Positions 10,243 to 22,086 of a stretch of 64,000 bases of DNA are shown piece after piece; position 1 is the first letter of the stretch; each line of letters starts with the position of its first letter. The position numbers and the translations under genes are program-made. The stretch lies in NCBI GenBank assembly GCA_036874045.1, contig JAZBRI010000004.1, positions 4,278,001 through 4,342,000 on the forward strand. Direction: 5' to 3'. The DNA is from Cymodocea nodosa (lineage: Eukaryota > Streptophyta > Magnoliopsida > Alismatales > Cymodoceaceae). The notes below the pieces were generated by a model. The model made no database searches, had not been told where the DNA came from, and was given only the letters and a program-made list of their open reading frames with translations.

Positions 10243-13178
10243 TCAATCTTGCATGGGAGCCTTCCCTTTCTTGATGATGATATTCCTGTAGCTCCTTATC
10301 TTATCCCTGAGCATGGTGATCTCGGCCGCCGTCCTGGCCGCCTCCTCCCTTGACTGGCTCTTCATCTTTTCCTGTAGATCGTCGATAGTCTCCTCGATCC
10401 TTTTTATCTTTTTCAGCGCTCCCTCGCAGGCCATATGCATTTTGTCCCTCGTCTTGGTTATTTCTTCCTCCGTCCTCACCGCCGCGTCGCCCGACTGATA
10501 CTGCAGACTGCGCTTCATTCTCGATATAGCCTTTTGGGCGCTGTTCACCTTCCGATACGGCCATCGTTGCAGGCCGTTCCTTCGACAAGCCTTCTTTAAA
10601 GCGGTGGTGCATAGACGAAGTTTTTCTGAAGCTTCTGCTATAGGGAGATGGAAGAAAGCTGAAATTTCTTCCAGACTTAGATTTTCGCTCCTCTCCCTCT
10701 AATCATAATATAACAATGTAAATATATTTGCACACGCGACAACACCATTTAATCAAGACGACCGATTAAAATATAGAATTGCTTTCAATTAAATAACATG
10801 GACGTGATGATAATTAATTTAAGCATATGATATGAGAGGTCTCACCTGAGCTGCAATGTGAGTTTTCGGGTAAACCATCGGTCTCCTGGAGGGGCCTGGC
10901 AATTTTGCTGTCACCCAATTAAGCAAACATGTTTAACGAGAAAAGCAAAAACAGCATTATATATATATATATATATATATGTACAAACTAGCGATCATGC
11001 ATGGGACGATGTATATGCATATCACGTTAGTATAATGCTTTATTCATTATCATGATGGTCATATGTTTTTATTTTACTAAGAATACTAATCATACCATGT
11101 TAATTTATCTATATTTAACTGCTTATGGTGCGTGTTAGGGTTGTAAAAAATAGATGACAATTATGAAAGAATTTAGTCATTTAGAATTTTATTTGCGAAA
11201 ACTATAAATAAACCTTAAAAAAGAAAAGAAAAAAGAAAGAAAAGAAAATTACTTTTAGCATGTGAAGTTGATTTCTATGTGAGAGCATGCTTTTTATATT
11301 ACATTAAAATAATACAATAACGATCTAATATATAGAGGGTAAATTTTACTTGAAAGTGTCTCATATAATAAAAATTAATTGAATATTTATGCTATACATG
11401 CATATCCATGGATATGTGAAAATCTAAAAAATTCCTTTTTGGTACTATCTTCATTCCATTTCAATTCAATTTTTTTTTTAATTCATGTGAGATAAAAATA
11501 TGGCAAGTTTACAACTAAAAATAAATTGTGAGAGTGAATTAATCTGAATAAAAAGATGCAAAAGATAATAAAATTTGGTAAAAAGAATGCTATAAATAAA
11601 AACATAAATAACATGAAGGAAAAATTTTATTTTATTCAAAGTAAGTTTCATAAAGGTCATGATTAAGAAGCTTACCACACATGCATGTCCAAGTACATAT
11701 ACGTGGAAATCACAAAAATTCTCTCTTGGTTTTATTTTCATTTTATTTTATGTAACATTTAAAATAGAAAATTTGCCAAGTTCACAAATAAGCATAAATT
11801 GTGAGAGAATTAAAGTGAATAAAGAAATGTGAAAGATAATAAAATTGGTTGGTAAGAAAAGGTGAAAATTTGAAGAGCGTGAAGGAAAATTGTTAGTGTT
11901 CAAAATTTGTAGTAATTTACATGTAGCTCAAGCTTATTACATGTATAGCACCATTCTTATCTTTTGATTTGTTTTCACTTCATTTTCTTTTATGTAGCAT
12001 ATGAAAAAATACTTGGCAAGCTTAGAAAAAGCATGAATTGTGAGAGAATTAATGTGAATAAAGGGATGTGAAATATATAATAAAAGTGGCCAATAAAAAG
12101 AATGTTATAATTAAAAACAATGACTATGAAGGGAAATTAAGTAAAGGTCCTGACTAAGAATTAAGCTTACTACACATGCATACCTGAAAAATCTCCTTTG
12201 GTGTTATCTTTATTTTATGTAGCATATGAAATAAAAAATTTGAGAATTCATAAATAAGCGTAAATTGTGAAAGAATTAATGTAAATATGGAGATGTGAAA
12301 ACAGCGAGAAAGAATGCTGTAAATGAAAAATTAAAGAATAGAAGGAAAATCGTTATTATATATACACAAATTTCTCTTAATTTATATAAAGTTCCTGATA
12401 GGAAGCTTACCATATATACATATCTAAGTATACGTTAAAATCACAAAAGTACTCTTTTGCTTGGTTTCATTTCACTTCATTTTCCATTACTTAATATAAC
12501 ATAATATGAATATATATATATATAGATAGATAATATGTATGTGTATAACATAATATATATATAGATAGTTATATGAATATATGTATGTATGTGTATATGT
12601 AGTTATATGGATGGGATATGACCACCATATTCGATGAGAAGTGACAACATAGAATACATCAACTTAATTTAGCGAATTCAATATCACATATCATTGGAGA
12701 TGAAAAGTTATTGGTACAGATGCAGATGAAGTTAAAGCCTAAACCCATATTAATCACACTGGTGATGGATGGTTAAGAGAGGAAGTCTAGAAAGAAGCAT
12801 GTCATGATGCTCACGTACCGGCCTGAAGCATCTCCGAGCTGAGGCAAAGGAAGGAAATAAAACAAAGTCAGTCCCACAACATGATAATATATATATAAGA
12901 AATCAATCAAAGTGTAAATACATATATATGAGTTATGCATGGTTGATCATACTCGTTCGAGATATAACTGAGGTCACGATCACGCTGGGAAGCGTCGAAG
13001 TCGAGCCCCACGCAGAGTGCGTCGTAAAATTCATTCAACGAATCGGAAACAACGACAAGCCCTTCTCTCTTCCTGGCCTCCCCATAATCCAGAAGGAACC
13101 GCTTCACCACAGAAGGAGGGTATGGTCGGAGACTGATCGATGGATCGACGACGACCACACGCGCGCACCAAAACAGAC

Positions 13179-13273
<95 letters not shown>

Positions 13274-14123
13274 CAGATCGAGATGTTATTATCGATTAAT
13301 AAGATTAGAAATCACGTGGATGCATGCATGCGTTAATATATAAAACTATAAAAGTACTCACTCTGCGAAGTAGTTTCGGAAGGGCCCGGAGGGAGAGTTC
13401 ACCACGTGGAGTATCGCGTGGTAGAACTGACCATGCCCGCCGTGGATCAGGATCTTCCATGTCGATTGCGCTGCATGTGTAACGACAGACAGAAACCAGT
13501 TGTGGTTAATTTATAACATGGAGTCAAGGTCGATGCATGCATGACGTCGGAGATCGATGCCATGCACGTACGTACACGTAAATGGGTGATGGATTAAGTA
13601 AAAACGATGGATGATTCAAGTTGTTCGTGAATTGTGTTTTGATTTGTTATTAAAATTAACCTGACGTAATTTGATCGAGTGAGCCAGCGTTGCCGTGCAC
13701 AACTTCCCGGAGCAGAATGCAACCAGGGAAGCAATCGGAACGTTGTAGGACGATCCACGTAGGATACGATACTCCGCCGACGAAGTTGCCGCCAGGATTG
13801 CTGCTGCTGCTGCCAGCGTCGAGAGGCTGCAGGCCAAACAAACCGGCTCCCTGAAGGTGATAGGGTTGCGGTGCAACCAAAGGTTCGACGATCGGAGGGG
13901 CAATCGCATTAAGGATGAAGGGAGGGGATGGCGGTGGCGGTGGTGGTGGTGGTGCTGGTGCTGGTGGAGGTGGCAGTGGTGGCGGTGGTGTAGGGGTAAA
14001 GAGCGAGGGGGTGGGTGGTGGAGGGAAAAGGGAGAGTTGGGCGGAGAAGTCGGAGTTGAACCCCTGCAGGTACTGGACGAGGTCGTCCGGTAGGTCGTCG
14101 TCGAAAGGGGCGTCACCCTCCAT
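10243..14123 (-). CDS. RWP-RK domain transcription factor, RKD-like
   Basis: Six exons on the minus strand: 14123-13661, 13470-13362, 13132-12953, 12838-12819 (20 bp), 10907-10846 and 10698-10243. Phases agree throughout and give 429 residues from the ATG at 14121-14123 to TGA. The RWP-RK DNA-binding domain spans about residues 285-340 in the last exon: LSLEEISAFFHLPIAEAS, then CRRNGLQRWPYRKV, with the signature as RWPYRK (residues 323-328). Residues 34-68 are nearly all proline. The middle region (STWKILIHGGHGQFYHAI and onwards) matches nothing I recognise and is not the GAF-like or PB1 part of NLP proteins. After the RWP-RK domain comes a charged coiled coil with an internal duplication (RTEEEITKTRDK / RTAAEITMLRDK). 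RKD factors act in egg cells and early embryos in other plants. The call as RKD rather than NLP rests on size and the missing PB1 domain. Confidence 0.87.
11390..12490. repeat. Diverged tandem array in intron 4 of the RKD-like gene
   Basis: About four and a half diverged copies of a 230-270-bp AT-rich unit. The anchor ATAAATTGTGAGAGAATTAA or a variant recurs near 11521, 11794, 12033 and 12260. Between anchors the phrases AAGCTTACYACACATGCAT and TTTATTTTATGTARCAT also recur in the same order. The array accounts for most of the 1.9-kb intron. Confidence 0.8.
13193..13272. repeat. Compound (TA)n(GA)n microsatellite
   Basis: About 14 TA units run directly into about 26 GA units. It lies in intron 2 of the minus-strand RKD-like gene, so the transcript carries a long CU tract followed by a UA tract some 60-140 nt upstream of the acceptor at 13133. 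Confidence 0.97.
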
Positions 14124-16984
14124 TGCACCACCGACGAGGTCTGCGTGTGGCGTCCCACATCAGTCTAATACCAGCGAGGGGACGCCTGAGGGAAGGTGGC
14201 GTCCGCTTGCGACCACACGAACGGTTGCCCCCGGATTCTGTCGTTATTTCAGATATCCTTCTCGGATGGGAGGAAGGCCTGGCGGTTGGCGGCTCCATGG
14301 CGGGAAGCGGTTATCATTCCCAATCATCATTGCATTTCTATTTTTTTTCAAACAAATTTGATTTTTTTGGCAAATTTCTAAACCCTAACACCAAACCACA
14401 TTAAATATCAAATAAATGGGTTGGAAGAGAATAGGCGAATAGCATGAAAGCCCCCCCATCTTTGGATCCGGCATTTTTGAAAACGCTAGGGTACATTCTA
14501 AATTTGTCCGCTTTCTGTTTATGAAATTGCAAGACAATTGCGCTATAATTACAGACCTTGCCATCCGAGAATAAACGCCTCTAAATACTTGCCTTTCACC
14601 GCCATCTTTTTCTTTTTTGTCTTTGTTGTAATTTTATTTTTGCGTTCATCTTTGATGGTTTGATTTTTATTTGTCTTATATATCTTAAATTATCAATAAT
14701 AATAATAATAATACTTGCGTGCTTTTCGTGATAATGTTAATTTTCATGTTCACTAAAATTCTAATTCTAATACGAACCATGATTTTCGCCATTTTCTGAT
14801 GAACTAAACCATTGCTGATGACTTGTGGTGTTATCAATGACGCAATGAACGACGAATGGATTTCTGATAAAAGTAAGAGCTATCTTCTTGCCAATGACAT
14901 TGAGGTTTTTGTTAAGTTAACCATAATATTAATATGATATAATTAAATACAATTTTGTTATAAAATTGTATAAAGAACCAATTTTACTATTTAAGTTCAT
15001 GTTTGGTTAATTGAGTGATATTTCAAAGACTTTAATTTCTTATAATCAAATTTCGAAAACTTACAATTACAAAAACCAAATATGGTACGTCATATTTCAT
15101 GTAAATTCCAGGCAAGTACGTACACATGCCCTAGCCGTAGTTTTGATTGATTTTCTTGTAATAATGGAGAGAAGACGAAGTGTAATATATAGAAAATCCT
15201 CAACAACACACATCAAGATTATTCCACTTTGATATGGAGTAGACGCACTGAAGTCCTAAAAAATAACCAAATAAAATTTTATATGAATAAATTTTTCGTA
15301 GACCGCCCATATTGGCAAAAGCCTCCTATACTGAATTTAGCATTTTTTTTTACCGAACAGCAAAAATTGATAACTGCCATAGAAGCCCACATAATCATAG
15401 CCAGGCCCATAACCAGCCCATGAAAACTACCAGCCCATTATAACACCACTTTTTTACATCATCTAGTTTTGAATTTTCATTTAGATGTAAAAGGCTTTTG
15501 CTTGCATTTGATGTCACCTTTACTTCAAGAATTTGAATTATATTAAATTCCTTTTTGACCAATTTCAAATGTACAAACATCTTATAGGTTTTCAAAAAAA
15601 TTTACACAATTAATATTTTAGATAAAAATATTTTCAAACACTTTTAACATGACAGATTGTAAGGAGAATTCTAATGAATAGTGCACTGTGGTTCATTTTT
15701 CCAAAATTGCAGTATCAAGAAAAGTCTGATTTTTGTTGATGACTTTATTAATTTTACATTGTTCTCTTTCTTATCACGAAATTTGATGGTAAAATCAAGA
15801 AAGATTTCAAGGTAATATCGTATGGTGATTCAAAATCTTGCGATTTTTTATTACTTTGAAATTGATGCAAAATCCTAATTTTGTAAAATATTTACTTTGA
15901 AAATTTTATCCAAACCACACTTTATTCAGATTGTCTTCTATTCTAGGCTTGGGCTCTGGTGATGTATCTTCTTTTTTATTGATTTGTTACTTTGACACAA
16001 AAATTTAGACAATAATACAAAGGATGTAAATTACAGTTATTTTAGCAAAATGAGTAGTTTGAAGGTAAAAGAAGCTATTAAGAAATTGAAATGTGAGAAA
16101 ACTATAACACTAAGTGTATTGGTGAAGATTAAGTGGCTAACTCAAATTTTTTTAAAATAATTTTAGAAACGAAGAAGATGTCAAATGGAGATCGAGTTGT
16201 TTAATTCATATATTTAGGAATAAGGAGACATATGAAATTACAATAATCGACATGATATTAAGTTAGTATGAAATTATGAAAAAAAGGTAATTGAGCAAAA
16301 TATTACAACATCTAACTAAAATCAGATGAGCTTATGTTTGATAAATCAAGAATGGAAGCTATTTATTTACTTAGAAAACTAATAGAAAGTTCTGAAACTA
16401 TTAGAAAAAAAAGACCTTTTTGATCGATTTAGAAAAATATTATAATAGATTTAAAAGAAGAAGAAGTATACATATAGAATATATTAATTAATATTATAAA
16501 GTGAAAAATGTTATTGAATGCAGTCATAATATTTTTTTTTCTACAGGGGTCTGATCTTAATTATTGAATCTCTTTTCTATAGTGGAGAATCATGCAGCTA
16601 CTCAACCTCACTCTTGCTTATTCCTCGCCATTGCCTTACTCAGTTATATATGTTCAAAGCTTTTAGTCGCTACAAATTGTATAGTTTACTTTTACTCGTA
16701 AACGTATCTTATTTAAGCAATCTTCGTGATACTCTTATTTATGTTTTCTACAGGTCACATGAATATATGTTACGTTGTTACTTTTGATTGTTCTCCTACT
16801 TAATTTCATGGTCTGCACGTCTCAGTGCGTTATAGTCGTACGCATTTTGATGAATGACTTCTACGGTATACACGAAAGAGGAGAGTGATGTCTCGTTGTG
16901 TTTGCAAGTGATGAGATATTATATTATAAGAGATGCTCTTTCGTCGAAGTCATCGCATGCGTCCCGTCCAATCGTAACGATTAA

Positions 16985-17290
16985 TCTGATGTCTCACATC
17001 TCATCCAATTTAAGACGGCGCCGGTGTGGAGTACATGCAGACGTGGTGACCGGCGTCATCACGGCCGGCAGACGTTGACACGCCGAGGCGCCGGAGTGGA
17101 AAGGTGGCCATATAAAATTCGCGCTGTTCTTCACTTCAATCATGCATGCACGCGCCGGCACAAGCGTCCAATGGGCACGGCCGAAGAAAGGAAACAAAAG
17201 CAGATGTGCAAATCGAAGGAGAGATCGGCTTTCAAGTTTCAACACGTACGTTACTTCTTTGGGGATGAAAGCAAACCTCATCCCACGTCG
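16985..17290 (+). promoter_or_regulatory. GC-rich, promoter-like island
   Basis: A GC-rich stretch in otherwise AT-rich DNA, with several GGCGCCGG-type words (near 17020, 17055, 17090 and 17150) and a TATAAAA at 17111-17117, followed within 40 bp by a pyrimidine-rich TTCTTCACTTC. This looks like a core promoter on the plus strand, or possibly a distal element or upstream exon of the AP2 gene 2 kb away. No coding sequence recognised in it. Confidence 0.3.
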
Positions 17291-17519
17291 ATGATGTGAT
17301 TTTAATTACTTCCCAACTTTTATATCCACGGTGACGGAAAGACCCATCTCAGATTCTAGGTGCTGCGGCCACAGATCGAATCCGCCTTCCAAACTTTTGT
17401 TGCCAATGATTTGTTTTTTCCCACTCCTTTCTCACTTTAATTAATTCCATTTTTTCTCTTTTGTATGTTTTTGTTGTCATTTTAACCTTTAAGCTTAAAT
17501 GATTATTTGTTAAATTTAA

Positions 17520-17559
<40 letters not shown>
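17520..17559. repeat. (TA)n(TG)n microsatellite
   Basis: About eight TA units followed by about eleven TG units in the intergenic region upstream of the AP2 gene. Confidence 0.95.
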
Positions 17560-19145
17560 AAACATTATCATATCTTATAATTTGAATCAAACATTATTTC
17601 GATTCACATGGAATTTTTTAAACCCCACAGATATCATTATGTATATATATGGTCTTGTGTTTAGTCAATAAATTATGTGGTGCATTTGTTTTTTCCCTAC
17701 CTTCAGTTTCTTGTGCTGTTGCATTTCTTACGTCCGAGTAGAACTTGCATTTTATCATAGAAGGCAATCATTTGTTCTACACAAAGAATCTTTTATAGTA
17801 ACCGCATAATATATAGTCCTTAAGCATGCAGTTTATAATTATTTTTCATTTATACATACACATATATATAGTTTGTGTTTTTGATAGACCTAACCTAATA
17901 AATAACACCAACCATGCTTATTAATGGTTTCTTGACTTCTCTTAGAAAGCAAACAACTCTATAAATTACAATCATTGATTTTTTTTTTCTTTGAAGAAAC
18001 CAACTTGATGTCAAGAGAATATTTTACCCTACCTTTGGCTATAGGAGAGCTTCTCAGCAATAATCAAATGAAGAAGGTTGATTTCTACTATTTTCCATGG
18101 ATTGAAACCGAAACATAATGATCGATTGATTTTGAGTTGTATGTTTACATTTCAATCTTATTAGATTAACTTAACTATGTGTTTGTGTATTTAACATTTT
18201 AATGTAGTGAATATATAGAAAATCACTAATTTATAATCCTTTGCATTAACAATGGATATTCTTATATGCTACATATATGCCACACATAAAAATTTAAAGA
18301 AACAAGAATTTTCCATCAATGAAATCAATTTCTAAATAAATATTTTATATTGGCATTATGTTTAATCAATGAACTACTTTTATATACTTTCACAGCGAAC
18401 TACATCTTTTAAATCCTAGCAAATTCTCTCTTTTTCTGGAAAATTTATGCCATTCAAATCTTTTTAGATTTAAAATTTTACGGATTAATGCAAGAATCCC
18501 GATAAAAAAGTACATTTTTTTTTGCAAGATAAACAGTTAACTAAAGAATAAAGAACCCTTGTGGAAACTAGGGCTAAATGAAAACCACAATTAGAGGAAA
18601 GCATCCAAACAAAATTTCAAAAACAAGAATAGCAATATTCAACAAATGCAATAGCAACAAAGGTGATAGTAATTAATATTGTTAAGATAGAAGTTGAGGA
18701 ATAAAGCAGTGTGGAGATGGAAGTTCACAAGGGTTAAGATAGATACATTAATATTGTTTGCTTTCTTCCTCAACTTTATTCGCCTATCAATCTCCGGAGA
18801 AAGACCTAATTCGAGGTTAAATATAACATTGCCAGCGCTGCTAGCATTATTGGGCCCATCAAGAAGTTTTGCTTCTTTTTGATCTGATTAAATTTCGTTA
18901 ATTTTGGCCACCCTTCAATCAGAAGCAAGGTTATCTAATTAACCAAAATCTGATACATATATGTCGATTTTCTCGTCTTTGTATAGTTCGGTCATACGTG
19001 TGCAATTAGGTGACGTCCAAATTCATGAGAGAGAGAGAGAGAGAAAGGAAATTCGGTGGAAATTTCAATATATATTATCTTGGGTATTCTTTACAGCTGC
19101 CACCACTGCATGATCTATCGCCGTCCCGTTCCCATGTGTTGAAGG

Positions 19146-22086
19146 ATGGATAAGAGCATATGGCGTGGTTTCTCCGGTCCTCCCCATCCTCACCACCACC
19201 GCATAACCAGCAGAGACCAAGAGGAAAGAATAGTTGAGTTATCTGTGGAGGGAGGAGCAGGAGGCGCTGGTCTAAATCGCTCCGACGATATTGGTGGTTT
19301 CCCTCCTGCACCAACAATGGTGGCTCCTCCTCTCCGGCCACAAGCTTCTTTCTCTGACATGGAAAACTTCCCACCTAATTATTACTGGGAACCACTTGAA
19401 GGTATTTGTAAAACTGACCTAGTCATTGATCAACTCATGAAACTTAATTTGCTTCTTTATCTTTCAATAGATGCATGACACCGTTACCTTTTCTTTAATT
19501 TCTTACCATTCCATTTTGCTAATTAATTAATTACCCATCAACAAACAATGTGTAAATAATTAACTTGGCTCGATTGATGGTATGTGAGTGTTGTAGATTG
19601 GAGATGCGATGGCATGATCATGGACACCACAAGGAACAGCTTCAGTGGCACCCATGAGAGAATGCTTCAGAAGTTGCAAAACCCATATCAACATGATGAT
19701 CAGTACGCCATGCCGACCTTGCAGGAGACCTGCCGTCACATTGGCATGCCTGATAACTTCCACTTGGAAGAAGAACACCCACACCAGCAAGGTGTTCGTG
19801 GGCTTCAACCCTTCGATTATCTATTATTCCTGATCAATGACAACCTTGCCCATGTTGGCAACTCAAATCCCCGCGACAACGGTAGCAATGGGATGATAAG
19901 TAAATCGCTTCAGCTGAATTCTTTTAACGAGGAGGAAGATCTGGTGAGGGTCCTAAGTGGTTACAGTCCCCAGTCGATGTTGCCTCACATGATCGGTTCT
20001 TCCGCTCCAGCTACCAATGGAAACAAGTCTTGTGCTGTTCAGGAGACCGCACTTTGTAGATCCGTGGAAGCACTTGGTCAGAGAACTTCGCAGTACAGGG
20101 GGGTGACAAGGTCAGGAGGCTTTGAGCCTTTGATCATGGTTTTGCCGATACCATACGGAGATCGATCTGTCAATCTTTTAAAGCTATCATCACAATTTAA
20201 TTTAATTTTCCAACGCAGAGGAGTTCAAAAATTTTGCAGGCACAGATGGACTGGAAGATATGAAGCTCATCTATGGGACAACAGCTCGAGGAAGGAGGGC
20301 CAAACAAGAAAAGGAAGACAAGGTACGTAACGGAAGAAGAAACAAGACTCCCACTATATGCCTTCTTCTAACGAGTGTTTTGAAGGAAATTCATATGGCT
20401 AACATTAACGGCTTCTGCTTCTTTGTTTGCACCCTCTCTTTTTCATACTGCAATTCCCATGGAACAGTTTATTTAGGTTAGTTCTCAGTGATCATCTCTG
20501 TAATACTGGCATATGATCTGCCCTTATGGTTTTCATCATCATCTTCTTCTTCTCCTCCATGTTAACAGGAGGGTATGACAAAGAAGAAAAGGCAGCTAGG
20601 GCATATGATTTAGCTGCCTTGAAGTACTGGGGTCCAACGACTCTCATCAATTTCCCTGTACGACGTATCCGTTTCATGAGTATCTTATCCCTTCTTCTTT
20701 TTTGTAGACTTCTCGCATCAATTGTTTAATTTCCTTGTTTCACTTATTCTCCCATTAATTATTCTTAGCTGAACACATACAAGCAAGAGCTTCGGGAGAT
20801 GAAAACCATGAGTAGGCAAGAATACGTGGCCAACCTGAGAAGGTACCTGTTTGCCTCGGATTTTTTTCATTCTTCTTCTATCACAAAATTAACAGTCAAG
20901 GTACATAATCAATTGTCAAAAATATAACACGATAAAAAATTCCTGCATCCTTTACCTCTTCATACACGGTATCTTTATAAACAACAAAACTGCACTTAAT
21001 TAACCTATTTTTCTAATACAATAATCATTCTGAACTCATGGCTACAAAAGGCATCTCTTCCGTTTTCTGCAGGAAAAGCACTGGTTTCTCCAGAGGAGCA
21101 TCTGTTTACAGAGGAGTGACGAGGTTATACATGCAACCCACAAAACGCACTCCTTTTTCTTTTTTGGGTCTGTGTCCTATGATTGTTTTCAGCGGGGTTT
21201 TTGCTTCAATTGTAGCTTATTTTCGTGGTGTGTTGTTCCTTAGGCATCATCAACATGGAAGATGGCAAGCCAGGATAGGAAGAGTTGCTGGCAACAAAGA
21301 TTTGTACCTTGGAACATTCAGTAAGACAGCTTTTATGTTTTGCAAGTTTTTGTCTTGATTTGACATGGCCAATGGTTTTTCTGACGAGAGCAAACAAATT
21401 TTAAATTAAATACTTAAATTTTAACGTGATATCAAAGTAAAAAAATAATAATAATAGACTCGTACATCTACCAGTTAAAAAATACTTAAAAGATCTTTAA
21501 TACTATAAATGAATAAAAGTATTGATAACTAGTCTTATATAGATTAATTAAAAAAGGAAAATAAGTAAAGAGTTATCAGCCCCACCGTCCACGAGAACAA
21601 AACAAACCGATTTTAGAAATGTCGTAATCAAGTTGAAAAACCTTGTTAGATATTTTCTGTTATTTTTTTACAAGATAAAAGAGTAATCAGGTTAAAGATA
21701 ACTCTAAATATGAAGTCACAATTGAAAAAAAGATACAATAAGATTAAATCTAGAAAAAAGAAACAAAACATATGGTACAGTTATATTAGAAAAAAGAAAA
21801 ACAATAACACGATAGAGGAGCGAGGCTAGATTCCAGTTATTTTCTACAATTATTTGTCTATATGTTTTTATTTCATAATTGAGATCTTTAAAGAAATCAG
21901 TGGCCAACGTACTCCGTTTGGTCCTCAGGTACCCAAGAAGAAGCGGCGGAAGCGTACGACATCGCGGCGATCAAATTCCGAGGGCGCAACGCAGTCACCA
22001 ATTTCGACATCACCAGGTACGACGTGGAACGCATCAGCTCGAGCGCTGATCTCGCCGCCGACGATGTTGCCGAGACCTCACCTTGA
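19146..22086 (+). CDS. Double-AP2 transcription factor, AINTEGUMENTA-like clade
   Basis: Nine exons: 19146-19401, 19597-20110, 20240-20322, 20468-20476, 20569-20657, 20769-20842, 21073-21123, 21244-21320 and 21929-22086, total 436 residues with consistent phase. The first AP2 repeat (about residues 250-317) reads [24 protein letters not shown], then [20 protein letters not shown]. The linker is [20 protein letters not shown]. The second repeat (about 352-416) contains [19 protein letters not shown] and [19 protein letters not shown]. This linker and the [12 protein letters not shown] lead-in are typical of the ANT/PLT/BBM group, which controls meristem and embryo fate. The start is the first in-frame ATG; a second at 19317 is possible. 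The protein stops about 20 residues after [12 protein letters not shown], whereas ANT continues for about 100, so the C-terminus is short. Assignment to one subclade is not possible by eye. Confidence 0.93.
20468..20476 (+). other. 9-bp micro-exon of the AP2 gene
   Basis: TTTATTTAG, bounded by AACAG and GTTAGT. It joins to a preceding G and following GA to encode Val-Tyr-Leu-Gly inside the first AP2 repeat. This nine-nucleotide exon is a known conserved feature of AP2-subfamily genes; frame and both splice sites support it here. Confidence 0.93.

Larger units (their letters stand above)
14124..19145. other. 5-kb shared intergenic region between two divergent transcription-factor genes
   Basis: Separates the start codon of the RKD-like gene (minus) from that of the AP2 gene (plus). 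The right-hand part should hold the AP2 promoter and the left-hand part (14124-14340) the RKD 5' UTR and promoter. Mostly AT-rich, with AAT triplets near 14690-14713, a TA/TG microsatellite at 17520-17559 and a short GA run at 19026-19042. One GC-rich island (about 16990-17290) is listed separately. No protein-coding gene recognised. Confidence 0.7.

Noticed and set aside
13857-14361. Gly/Trp-rich plus-strand frames near 14000
   Set aside because: They are antisense readings of the proline tract of the RKD-like protein.
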